53,332 nucleotides of DNA. Origin: Sphingorhabdus sp. Alg239-R122 (GTDB lineage: Bacteria; Pseudomonadota; Alphaproteobacteria; Sphingomonadales; Sphingomonadaceae). The stretch lies in NCBI RefSeq assembly GCF_900537065.1, contig NZ_UNRC01000013.1, positions 1-53,332 on the forward strand, given 5' to 3'. A program made the translations under genes and the position numbers. Shown piece by piece: positions 1 through 7,244 of this stretch; the stretch's first letter is position 1; every line of letters starts with the position of its first letter. Below the pieces are notes generated by a model. That model was not told where the DNA came from. It worked only from the letters and a program-made list of their open reading frames with translations, and ran no database searches.

Positions 1-2
1 AT

Positions 3-227
3 GCAAAACTGTCGTTCAGCTTTTTTGATTTCGTGAACGGTTACCGGGTCTCAGCGGCGCAGGATATTCTGCTGTCATCCCCTGATATGACCGTGCTGGA
101 AATTCTCTACGCGGTCGGCTTCAATTCGAAATCCTCTTTCAACACCGCATTCAGAAAACATACTGGCAGCACCCCGACGCAATACAGGCGTGGCCACGCG
201 ACGGACGGCAGGGGTACTGCGGAATAA
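3..227 (+). CDS. AraC-family transcriptional regulator, C-terminal fragment (truncated by window edge)
   Basis: This is the end of a reading frame that is already open at base 3, so its true start lies outside the window. The visible 74 residues are the second helix-turn-helix of an AraC/XylS DNA-binding domain: a SFFDFVNGYRV stretch, the recognition segment VLEILYAVGFNSKSSFNTAF, and the family's GSTPTQYRR ending. In the family this domain binds promoter DNA; the N-terminal sensor part that would suggest a ligand is not visible. It points at the serine hydrolase that starts about 100 bases downstream, but no regulatory link can be shown. Confident for the family, unknown for the target. Confidence 0.88.
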   Translation, partial: AKLSFSFFDFVNGYRVSAAQDILLSSPDMTVLEILYAVGFNSKSSFNTAFRKHTGSTPTQYRRGHATDGRGTAE

Positions 228-325
228 TATCAGATTAATGCGTTCGACTTTCCCAATCCGGTCGATGTCCGGACGAGGAATCATCATGCCAAGGCATATT
301 TCCCCGCACAAATGGAGATCGCCTG

Positions 326-2032
326 ATGACACAGTGGATATGCAAAGCCTTCATCACACTGGCACTGGCATGCAGCGCCAGCCCGGTTTTCGCCGTATGC
401 GAGGACACATCCAAACAAGGCGAACAGACATTGTGCGAAGAGCTGCGTCAACTACTGGCTCCATGGGATAGCGACAAGGCACCTGGTGTCGCTGTTTCCG
501 TTATGCTGGATGGCAAGACCGTTTTCAACGAAGGCTTTGGCATTGCCAATCTTGAATATGATGTCCCGATCACAGGCAAGACTTCATTCCATATCGCATC
601 GGTGTCAAAACAGTTTACGGCTTTTGCAGCACTAATGCTGGTTTCGGAAGGGCGAATTTCCCTTGATGACGATATCCGCAAGCACTTGCCCGAAATGCGC
701 GATACCGGGCATGTAATAACAGTGCGGCACCTGCTCGATCATACAAGCGGCCTCAGGGATGAAAGCTCATTGCTGGCAATGGCGGGCTGGTACAATGACG
801 ACGTGATGACCAACGCACAGGCATATCGGCTCGTGTCGGGACAAGCCGGTTTGAACTTCGTGCCGGGCGAGAAGTTCGAATATAATAACAGCAACTATTT
901 CCTGCTCGCACGGATTATCGCTAAAGTTTCTGGACAACCATTTGCAGAGTTTATGCAGAAGCGTATTTTTACCCCGCTTGATATGCAGGGCACTACAATT
1001 CATGAAGACAGCTCCATCACCGTTAAAAACCGTGCTTATTCTTATTATCCACGCGGCAATGGATTTGCGAAAGCTAGCCTGAACACGGGGATTACGGGAT
1101 CAACAGGCGTGCAAACCACGTCAGTGGATCTTTTGAAATGGGCCAGGAATTTCGAAACACAGACCGTCGGTGATCCGGAAGTTTTTGCGCATATGAAACA
1201 GCGCAGCAGATTGCCCGATGGCACGGATGCCACCTTGGCACGCGGACAAGAGTTAAGGCATTACAAAGGTATGGACAGCTGGGTACATGGCGGCCGTATC
1301 GGCGGGTATCGTTCCTTTCTGATCCGTATCCCTTCAGAGCGGCTTGCAGTATCAGTTATCAGCAACAGATCAGATTTCGATATGGCAAAAATAGCATTCT
1401 CGGTAGCTGATATAATCCTGCGCGACCGCCCTGCATTTTCTGCACCGCCAGCCACGGCATGGCAAAAAGCCACTTCGGAACTTCTGGAAGAATTCACCGG
1501 TTCCTACGAATTGTTCAAAGGTATCATATTCTCCTTCACGGCGGATGGCGAAAATCTTCTTTTCTCTCCGCCGGGCAGCAACGCAAAAATCCCGTTGGAA
1601 CAAGTCGGCCCCCGCCGCTTCATGCTGAACGCTGCACAGAATAACTCGATCGAATTCGCGCCGGGCAGAAGCGGACAGTCACCATCACTTACATATATTC
1701 TAAGCCTTAACGGGAAGCTGAAGGCTCCGCGGATCCAGCCTTTGCCATTTGATGCCGATAATGTGAAACTTGATGAATTCACTGGTTCCTATTTCAGCGA
1801 AGAACTGCAGACCCGATATAAATTCCGAGTGCAGGATGGTGCCCTAACGGCAGCACACGTACGCCTGCCCTCCATCACTATGACACCCTTTCAGCCGGAC
1901 CGTTTCATTTCCCCCGAATCGGCCCATTTCCAGAATGTCGAATTTGTCCGTGATGATGCAGGTGCGATTATCGGATGCAAGATTTCGGGCGCGGTTGCCA
2001 ACAATGTCTGGTTCGGGCGGCAAACTGACTGA
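326..2032 (+). CDS. Secreted serine hydrolase, beta-lactamase/class C-like (PF00144 type)
   Basis: A 568-residue exported protein with an N-terminal signal peptide (residues 1 to about 23, ending SPVFA). It carries the penicillin-binding/class C motifs: SVSK at 92-95 (nucleophile serine and lysine), YNN at 186-188 and HGG at 321-323. The C-terminal 180 residues contain two FTGSY modules (near residues 390 and 485), the lipocalin-like extension often found on non-antibiotic members of this family. Such proteins are usually D-amino peptidases, esterases or cell-wall hydrolases, and the HGG triad plus the extension argue against an AmpC resistance enzyme. A GGAG ribosome site sits 8 bases before the ATG. 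The gene converges on the GST gene, with five bases between them. Confidence 0.9.
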   Translation: MTQWICKAFITLALACSASPVFAVCEDTSKQGEQTLCEELRQLLAPWDSDKAPGVAVSVMLDGKTVFNEGFGIANLEYDVPITGKTSFHIASVSKQFTAFAALMLVSEGRISLDDDIRKHLPEMRDTGHVITVRHLLDHTSGLRDESSLLAMAGWYNDDVMTNAQAYRLVSGQAGLNFVPGEKFEYNNSNYFLLARIIAKVSGQPFAEFMQKRIFTPLDMQGTTIHEDSSITVKNRAYSYYPRGNGFAKASLNTGITGSTGVQTTSVDLLKWARNFETQTVGDPEVFAHMKQRSRLPDGTDATLARGQELRHYKGMDSWVHGGRIGGYRSFLIRIPSERLAVSVISNRSDFDMAKIAFSVADIILRDRPAFSAPPATAWQKATSELLEEFTGSYELFKGIIFSFTADGENLLFSPPGSNAKIPLEQVGPRRFMLNAAQNNSIEFAPGRSGQSPSLTYILSLNGKLKAPRIQPLPFDADNVKLDEFTGSYFSEELQTRYKFRVQDGALTAAHVRLPSITMTPFQPDRFISPESAHFQNVEFVRDDAGAIIGCKISGAVANNVWFGRQTD

Positions 2033-2037
2033 ATGTA

Positions 2038-2658
2038 CTACTCCATGCCCGCCTTTGCCGCCGGGCGTTCGTTCATCACTTTATGCCAGCGCATCAGGTT
2101 GGTGAGCTCTTCAGGCGGCCGGTATTTCACCATCCGCATGAAATCAATGCCGGTAAAAGCGATAATATCAGCAATGGTCAGGCGGTCCGCGGCGATAAAT
2201 TTGTTGCTTCCAAGCTGGCGGTCCAGCATTTTGAGTCCGCGTTCGGCAGTTTTCAGATTGGTCTTCGCCATATCGGAGTCCTGTTTTTCCAGCGCCGCCA
2301 TGGCGGGATGCGAATGGCGCACCGCGATCATAAAAGGCGTCGCCACCATCATTTCGGCGCGGCGCGTCCACATCTCGATCACAGCAATTTCACTGGCATC
2401 ACGGCCAAACATATTGGGCCTGGGATAGACGCTTTCCAGATAACGGCAAATCGCGATCGATTCGGTAAACACGGTGCCATCATCCAGCTCCAGAGCAGGC
2501 ACATTGGGAAGCCCCGCCTTGGCACGATATTCCGCCGTGCGATGCTGTCCCTCAAACAGTGACACCTGCTCGATTTCAACATCTTCAATCCGCTTTTCCG
2601 CCATGAACCAGCGGACACGGCGCGGATTGGGCGCTCTTATGCTGTCATAGAGTTTCAT
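2038..2658 (-). CDS. Glutathione S-transferase family protein
   Basis: A 206-residue cytosolic GST. The N-terminal thioredoxin-fold domain begins MKLYDSIRAPNPRRVRWF and contains the conserved NVPALELDDGTVFTESIAICRYL stretch (cis-proline followed by the glutamate-serine pair that binds the glutathione gamma-glutamyl group), followed by an all-helical C-terminal domain. Members conjugate or transfer glutathione to electrophiles; the substrate cannot be read from sequence. It follows yghU with three bases between stop and start, and its GAGGAAG ribosome site lies inside the end of yghU, so the two are almost certainly one operon. The length is typical for the family. Confidence 0.92.
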   Translation of the reverse strand: MKLYDSIRAPNPRRVRWFMAEKRIEDVEIEQVSLFEGQHRTAEYRAKAGLPNVPALELDDGTVFTESIAICRYLESVYPRPNMFGRDASEIAVIEMWTRRAEMMVATPFMIAVRHSHPAMAALEKQDSDMAKTNLKTAERGLKMLDRQLGSNKFIAADRLTIADIIAFTGIDFMRMVKYRPPEELTNLMRWHKVMNERPAAKAGME

Positions 2659-2661
2659 CGC

Positions 2662-3543
2662 CTATTCTTCCTCACCCGCCTGCAGCTTGTCCTGCGTCTT
2701 GGTATCAAAGTCACTCGCATCATGTCGTTCGTGCAGCTGGCTCGACAGTTCGCCAAAGGGCCGGTTCACCATTCGCCCGCGCTGTACGGCGGGGCGCTGC
2801 CCAACTTGATCGGCCCAGCGCTGCAGGTTTTTATATTCATCCACCTGCAGGAACTCCGCCGCGTCATACAGCACACCCTTGGCCATACCGCCATACCAGG
2901 GCCAGATCGCCATGTCGGCAATAGTATAGGTATCGCCTGCCATATAGCTGTTACCTGCCAAATGCGTGTCGAGCACGTGCAGTTGCCGTTTTACCTCCAT
3001 CGCAAACCTGTCAATGGGATATTCCATCTTGAACGGCGCATAGGCATAGAAATGGCCGAACCCGCCACCCAGATAGGGCGCGCTGCCCATCTGCCAGAAC
3101 AGCCAGGACAGTGTTTCGGCGCGTGCCGTACCGCCCTGTGGCAGGAATTCGCCAAACTTTTCCGCCAGGTACATCAGGATCGAACCTGATTCAAAAACAC
3201 GCACCGGCTTGGAGCCGCTATGGTCCATCAATGCCGGAATCTTGGAATTGGGATTGGCGCCGACAAAGCCGCTACCAAACTGGTCGCCTTCGCCAATATT
3301 GATGAGCCAGGCATCATATTCCGCGCCGCCATGGCCGAGCGCAAGAAGCTCTTCGAGCATGATTGTGACTTTCACACCATTGGGCGTCGCCAGTGAGTAG
3401 AGCTGCAGCGGGTGCTTGCCGACCTGTAATTCCTTGTCATGCATCGCGCCCGATATAGGACGGTTGATATTGGCGAACTTGCCGCCGCTTTCCTTGTCCC
3501 ATGTCCAGATTTTGGGCGGTACATATTCGTTATTATCGCTCAT
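2662..3543 (-). CDS. yghU: Glutathione-dependent disulfide-bond oxidoreductase (YghU/Nu-class GST)
   Basis: A 293-residue protein very similar in layout to E. coli YghU (about 288 residues): the N-terminal PPKIWTWDKESGGKFANINRP extension typical of the Nu class, then the thioredoxin-fold domain with LYSLATPNGVKVTIMLEEL and NPNSKIPALMDH, then a helical domain. Nu-class enzymes bind two glutathione molecules and reduce disulfides of small substrates; the TPNG segment holds the catalytic-region threonine and asparagine. A GGGAGA ribosome site precedes the ATG. First gene of a two-gene operon with the downstream GST. Together with egtB/egtD and the methionine sulfoxide reductase elsewhere in the window it fits a thiol-redox theme. 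Confidence 0.93.
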   Translation of the reverse strand: MSDNNEYVPPKIWTWDKESGGKFANINRPISGAMHDKELQVGKHPLQLYSLATPNGVKVTIMLEELLALGHGGAEYDAWLINIGEGDQFGSGFVGANPNSKIPALMDHSGSKPVRVFESGSILMYLAEKFGEFLPQGGTARAETLSWLFWQMGSAPYLGGGFGHFYAYAPFKMEYPIDRFAMEVKRQLHVLDTHLAGNSYMAGDTYTIADMAIWPWYGGMAKGVLYDAAEFLQVDEYKNLQRWADQVGQRPAVQRGRMVNRPFGELSSQLHERHDASDFDTKTQDKLQAGEEE

Positions 3544-3682
3544 TCTTAATCTCCCGGGAAATAATTGAACTGTTTCATTTCACAGCTTTTGGTATGCTAT
3601 GTCTGTCTGCTCAAAATTAGGATGTATTGCCCGATTGGCAAAATATATCTTCTTTGTGGACCAGAAGAAGGCATTTGTCATC

Positions 3683-3825
3683 CCGTCACGTATGTAGCCG
3701 TCACGTATATGGCACCGTGCAGGTATAGCAGCTTTCGCACATATGAACGCACCGCGCATATTGATACAATTTGCGACAATTTATGGCCGTTCGGGCAAAT
3801 TTATGCGACAAATGCACCCTATAAA
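3683..3825 (+). promoter_or_regulatory. Promoter region of the EF-hand gene with two sets of direct repeats
   Basis: The 354-base gap 3544-3897 between yghU and the EF-hand gene shows no convincing gene. CCGTCACGTAT occurs at 3683-3693 and again at 3698-3708 (15-base period). TGCGACAA occurs at 3772-3779 and 3804-3811 (32-base period). A TATAAA at 3820-3825 is a good -10 candidate, but the matching -35 is poor and is covered by the second TGCGACAA. This layout is what an activator-dependent promoter looks like. The repeats are seen directly; that a regulator, possibly the neighbouring OmpR-type protein, binds them is inference. Confidence 0.45.
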
Positions 3826-3897
3826 GGCTTCAAGGAGCTGCTTTATCTCCCCTCTCTCATCCCAAGGCAGCTCCAACCTATTGAAAGGATTTTGACT

Positions 3898-4506
3898 ATG
3901 AAAAAAATTTACCTCACTTCGATTGCAGCTGTCGCACTTACAGCCACTGCAGCCATTGCAGCCCCTGGCGATCGCGGCAGCCGCGATGCCAATGGCGATG
4001 GTATATTGACCCGTGCAGAGCTGAGTGCGTCGGTTGAAAAGCGTTTTGCAAAAATGGATGCCAATCAGGATGGCCAGATTGACAAGGCCGATCGTGAAGC
4101 ACGTCATGCGGCCCGCTTTGCGAAAATGGATGTCGATAGCAATGGCGAAGTTTCAATGGCCGAAATGGAAGCCTTCCGTGCAGAAAAACGCGCGAAGCGT
4201 TTTGCCAAGCGTGACACCGACAATAGTGGCGGCCTTTCCATGGAAGAAATGAAAAAGCATGGCGATAAAGCTGGCAAACGCGGTAAGCGCGGTAAAAAAG
4301 GCATGCGCCATGGTCGCCGTGGCGGCAAGGGCATGATGAAGCGTGCCGACACTGACGGTAATGGCAGCATCAGCAAGGCGGAGTTCACCGCTGCGGCTAT
4401 GCAGCGTTTTGACCGGGCCGACACCAATAATGACGGCCAGGTGACAGCGGACGAACGCAAGGCCGCCCGCGAAATGCGCAAAGAGCGCCGCGGCAACCGC
4501 GGATAA
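3898..4506 (+). CDS. Secreted six-EF-hand calcium-binding protein
   Basis: A 202-residue exported protein. The signal peptide is residues 1-22 (MKKIYLTSIA... ending AIAA). Six 12-residue EF-hand loops of the D-x-D/N-x-D/N-G-x-[ILV]-x-x-x-[ED] type start at residues 30, 54, 78, 106, 151 and 175; the fourth (DTDNSGGLSMEE) and second (ending in D) are slightly degenerate. Between loops 4 and 5 lies a strongly basic Gly/Lys/Arg segment (about residues 123-149). The frame is open further upstream to 3565, but the ATG at 3898 is preferred because of the GAAAGGA ribosome site and the signal peptide. A periplasmic calcium buffer or sensor is likely; the two-component pair directly downstream suggests a signalling link. 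Confidence 0.9.
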   Translation: MKKIYLTSIAAVALTATAAIAAPGDRGSRDANGDGILTRAELSASVEKRFAKMDANQDGQIDKADREARHAARFAKMDVDSNGEVSMAEMEAFRAEKRAKRFAKRDTDNSGGLSMEEMKKHGDKAGKRGKRGKKGMRHGRRGGKGMMKRADTDGNGSISKAEFTAAAMQRFDRADTNNDGQVTADERKAAREMRKERRGNRG

Positions 4507-4525
4507 CACCTTCGCACTAGCAATA

Positions 4526-4570
4526 AACGCCGGCCTTCGTGTTCCCCCTCGCACAAGGTCGGCGTTTTTC
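4526..4570 (+). terminator. Intrinsic terminator after the EF-hand gene
   Basis: The arms AACGCCGGCCTT (4526-4537) and AAGGTCGGCGTT (4555-4566) pair over 12 positions with one G-T wobble, followed by a T run. It lies 19 bases after the EF-hand stop and before the response-regulator start, so the two-component genes probably have their own promoter or depend on read-through. Confidence 0.8.
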
Positions 4571-4609
4571 ATGGCATATCATGTGTGCGCTGTGCAAAGA
4601 TGGACATAG

Positions 4610-5347
4610 ATGACCGACCAGACACATATCCTTCTCATCGATGATGAGCCAAGCATCAGACAGCCGCTTACCGAATATCTAGAGCGGCAGAATATGCGTG
4701 TGACAGAGGCGGAAAATGCATCCAAAGCGCGCAGCGAAATGCGCAAGGCGCGGTTTGACATCGCCTTGCTGGACATCATGATGCCCGGCGAAGACGGGTT
4801 GAGCCTGTGCCGTCATATTTCCGAAACCGCTGACATGCCGGTGATCCTTCTCACCGCAAAAGGGGAAGCCACCGACAGGATCATCGGCCTGGAAATCGGT
4901 GCGGACGATTATGTCGTCAAGCCATTTGACCCACGTGAGCTGGTGGCACGGATCAAAACCGTGCTGCGCCGCGCTCACAGGACAGGGCAGGTGGCGCGCG
5001 ACGCACAGGTGTCTGGCTATGAGTTTGACGGGTGGCTGCTCGATACCATTAAGCACCAGCTTACCGACCCCGAGGGTGTGCATGTACCCATATCTGCCGC
5101 CGAATACAGGCTTTTGAATGTCTTTGCCGAACATGCTGGCCAAGTGCTCAATCGTGACCAGCTACTCGACATGGTGCAGGGGCGCGAGGCGAACCTGTTT
5201 GACCGCGCGATTGACAATCAGGTCAGCCGGCTGCGCAAGAAAATTGAAGCCGACAGCAAAAACCCCGAGCTTATCCAGACCGTCTGGGGCGGCGGCTATA
5301 TGTTGGCTGCAAATGTAACACAGATCATTGCGGATGAACGCTCATGA
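4610..5347 (+). CDS. OmpR-family two-component response regulator
   Basis: A 245-residue cytosolic transcription factor. The receiver domain (about 6-120) shows the acidic pair D11-D12, the phospho-acceptor D55 in LLDIMMPGEDG, the switch threonine in VILLTAKGE and the lysine in DYVVKPFDPREL. A winged-helix DNA-binding domain follows (about 140-235) with ISAAEYRLLNVFAEHAGQVL, DNQVSRLRKKIE and the final VWGGGYML. The stop overlaps the start of the histidine kinase gene (ATGA), so the pair is translationally coupled. Targets are not visible in the sequence. The EF-hand gene immediately upstream, whose promoter holds direct repeats, is the best local candidate. Confidence 0.95.
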   Translation: MTDQTHILLIDDEPSIRQPLTEYLERQNMRVTEAENASKARSEMRKARFDIALLDIMMPGEDGLSLCRHISETADMPVILLTAKGEATDRIIGLEIGADDYVVKPFDPRELVARIKTVLRRAHRTGQVARDAQVSGYEFDGWLLDTIKHQLTDPEGVHVPISAAEYRLLNVFAEHAGQVLNRDQLLDMVQGREANLFDRAIDNQVSRLRKKIEADSKNPELIQTVWGGGYMLAANVTQIIADERS

Positions 5348-6753
5348 TGCGGCTGTGGCCCAAAAGCCTGGCCGGGCAATTGCTGCTGTCGCTTGCACTG
5401 GCATTGCTGGTTGCGCAGCTTATCAACGCGGCGATGATTTACCGGACACAAAAACAGGCGATCGAAAACCAGATAGCCAGCAGTGCAGCCGTACGCCTGA
5501 TCGGTGCATGGGACCGTGTAGAGGCGGGCCAGCCGCTGACACGCGGCGACAATAGGGGGAAACACCGCAGGCCACGCTGGATGCGACGCGGGCGATATGC
5601 TCTTTCGGCGCATAACCCGATCACACCCGGCATGCGCCGACTGCCCAATGTTGAAGATAGATTATCGGATTATCTTGGCAATAATGGCCTCGAAATACAG
5701 GATATCGCCATCGCCCATCTGGACCAGCCCATGCCACAACGCAGGCGAAGGCAATTGGCCAACGAAGCGCTGGATAGCAAGAATGGAACCTATCGCACGA
5801 CCATTTTGGCAGCGGTGCAGAAGGAAGACGGGCAGTGGCTGTCCGCCCGCTATGCCGCGCCGCCACGCCGCGGCAATATTAACGGCTTTCTTATCTTGCA
5901 GACGCTGATCCTTTATCTCGTGCTACTTGTGCCGATGGCGCTCCTGATCCGCCGGGTGTCGCGACCTTTGCGAACATTGACTAAGAGCGTGCATGAATTT
6001 CGCGACAGGCAGGAGCCGGTCACGCTGACCCCCAGCGGGCCGCAGGATATCAGCCAACTTACCCAGGCATTTAACGATATGAGCGCGCGCATCAGCACAA
6101 TGATCAACGAAAAAGACGTTATGCTGGGCGCTATCGGCCATGATCTGAAAACACCGCTTGCCGCGCTGCGCGTGCGGCTCGAAAACATGGATGATGATGC
6201 ACAGCGTGTGCAAATGATTGCCGGGGTTGAAGATATTAACCGTACGCTCGATGACATACTGGTGCTGGCACGAGTCGGTCATCCCATGGACGCCCCGGAA
6301 CAGGTTAATCTGACGGCGTTGATACAGACAGTCGCAGAGGAGTTTGCGGATCTTGGCAAGGATGTGGAGCTGGCCGAAAGCCCGCGTATCGTCATGCCCC
6401 TGCATATCACATGGATGCGCCGCGCGGTTCGCAACCTTATCAGCAATGCGGTACGCTATGGCGAGCAGGCACGCATCAGCCTGTATCAGGCAGAAGACAG
6501 TGTAATCATACGAATTGATGATGATGGACCAGGTATTGCAGAGGCAGATATGGCCCGCATGTTTGAACCTTTTGCGCGACTCGAGAGCTCGCGAAACCTG
6601 GCTACAGGCGGGTCCGGACTTGGTCTGACGCTCGCCCGCGCCATTGCCGAGCAACATGGCGGCAAATTGCGCATTGCAAATCGCATAGATGATAAAGGCG
6701 TTGTTATAGAAGGACTTATGGCAGAATTTACCTTGCCCAGGATTACCACGTAA
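5344..6753 (+). CDS. HAMP-domain sensor histidine kinase
   Basis: A 469-residue inner-membrane kinase, partner of the response regulator it overlaps by four bases. Membrane helices are at about 10-33 and 181-202. Between them is a periplasmic loop of about 145 residues, rich in arginine (for example RGKHRRPRWMRRGRYAL and QRRRRQ). HAMP follows at about 203-255, then HisKA with the phospho-histidine H266 in GAIGHDLKTPLAAL, and a HATPase_c domain with the N box RNLISNAVRYGE, G1 box DDGPGIA and G2 box GGSGLGLTLA. The very basic periplasmic loop would be expected to read anionic or metal-bridged surface features; that is inference. Domain order and length are normal for the EnvZ-like class. Confidence 0.95.
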   Translation: MMRLWPKSLAGQLLLSLALALLVAQLINAAMIYRTQKQAIENQIASSAAVRLIGAWDRVEAGQPLTRGDNRGKHRRPRWMRRGRYALSAHNPITPGMRRLPNVEDRLSDYLGNNGLEIQDIAIAHLDQPMPQRRRRQLANEALDSKNGTYRTTILAAVQKEDGQWLSARYAAPPRRGNINGFLILQTLILYLVLLVPMALLIRRVSRPLRTLTKSVHEFRDRQEPVTLTPSGPQDISQLTQAFNDMSARISTMINEKDVMLGAIGHDLKTPLAALRVRLENMDDDAQRVQMIAGVEDINRTLDDILVLARVGHPMDAPEQVNLTALIQTVAEEFADLGKDVELAESPRIVMPLHITWMRRAVRNLISNAVRYGEQARISLYQAEDSVIIRIDDDGPGIAEADMARMFEPFARLESSRNLATGGSGLGLTLARAIAEQHGGKLRIANRIDDKGVVIEGLMAEFTLPRITT

Positions 6754-6807
6754 CTTTACTGTCAGGCGTTGTTCAGCCAAGCTTAATAAAAAATATCCGA
6801 TTTATTG

Positions 6808-6843
6808 TTTACACATGTAAACGTGTTGACTACATACGTAGTC
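6808..6843 (+). promoter_or_regulatory. Double palindromic BlaI-type operator overlapping a promoter
   Basis: Two palindromes precede the BlaI gene: TTTACACATGTAAA (6808-6821) and GACTACATACGTAGTC (6828-6843). Their centres are 21 bp apart, about two helical turns. The first matches the BlaI/MecI TACA-N2-TGTA half-site layout exactly; the second resembles it. TTTACA (6808-6813) and TACATA (6831-6836) are separated by 17 bases and make a plausible -35/-10 pair, so repressor bound to both sites would cover the promoter. This is the expected arrangement for autorepression of the BlaI/M56 operon. AGGAGG at 6862-6867 is the ribosome site of the first gene. Confidence 0.8.
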
Positions 6844-6872
6844 GATAACCGAAAACATCTCAGGAGGCGGAT

Positions 6873-7244
6873 ATGGCTATAGAGCGCATCAGCGAAGCCG
6901 AATATGCGGTTATGGAAATTTTGTGGGATACATCACCCCAAACGGCATCTCAAGTTGCGGAAACGCTTGAGGAAAGCCGCGACTGGAGCCTGCAGACGGT
7001 AAAGACCTTGCTGTCCCGGCTGGCTGGCAAAGGAGCCATCAGCCATGAGCGCGACGGGCGCCGTTTTCTCTATGCACCTATCCTGAAAAAAACCGATTAC
7101 GTCAGCGCTGAATCCGGGCGTTTGGTGGACCGCCTATTTGGCGGGCGGGCCGGACCGCTATTTGCACATCTCGCCGAAAGCGAAGCGCTGAGCGATGAGG
7201 ATATTGCAGAAATCGAAGCACTGATTCGGGAGATGAAATCATGA
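6873..7244 (+). CDS. BlaI/MecI/CopY-family transcriptional repressor
   Basis: A 123-residue winged-helix repressor. The DNA-binding half is ISEAEYAVMEILWDTSPQTASQVAETL, then WSLQTVKTLLSRLAGKGAISHERDGRRFLYAP, which is the standard BlaI signature; the C-terminal half (about 75-123) is the helical dimerisation region. Members bind TACA/TGTA palindromes and are inactivated by cleavage through a partner M56 metalloprotease, which here is encoded next with a four-base ATGA overlap. The gene sits behind a double palindrome that suggests autoregulation. Family assignment is secure; the signal is unknown because the partner lacks a classical penicillin sensor. Confidence 0.94.
   Translation: MAIERISEAEYAVMEILWDTSPQTASQVAETLEESRDWSLQTVKTLLSRLAGKGAISHERDGRRFLYAPILKKTDYVSAESGRLVDRLFGGRAGPLFAHLAESEALSDEDIAEIEALIREMKS

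Noticed and set aside
326-2032. Calling the serine hydrolase a class C beta-lactamase conferring resistance
   Set aside because: It has HGG in place of the class C KTG-type triad and a C-terminal FTGSY extension found on non-resistance hydrolases; no AmpR-type regulator is adjacent.
3565-3897. Frame open upstream of the EF-hand gene, giving a 313-residue protein
   Set aside because: The upstream 111 codons show no domain, lack a ribosome site and would place a signal peptide in mid-protein. The ATG at 3898 with GAAAGGA is preferred.
5923-6780. 285-residue minus-strand frame opposite the histidine kinase
   Set aside because: The kinase motifs on the plus strand are complete, and the antisense frame shows no domain.
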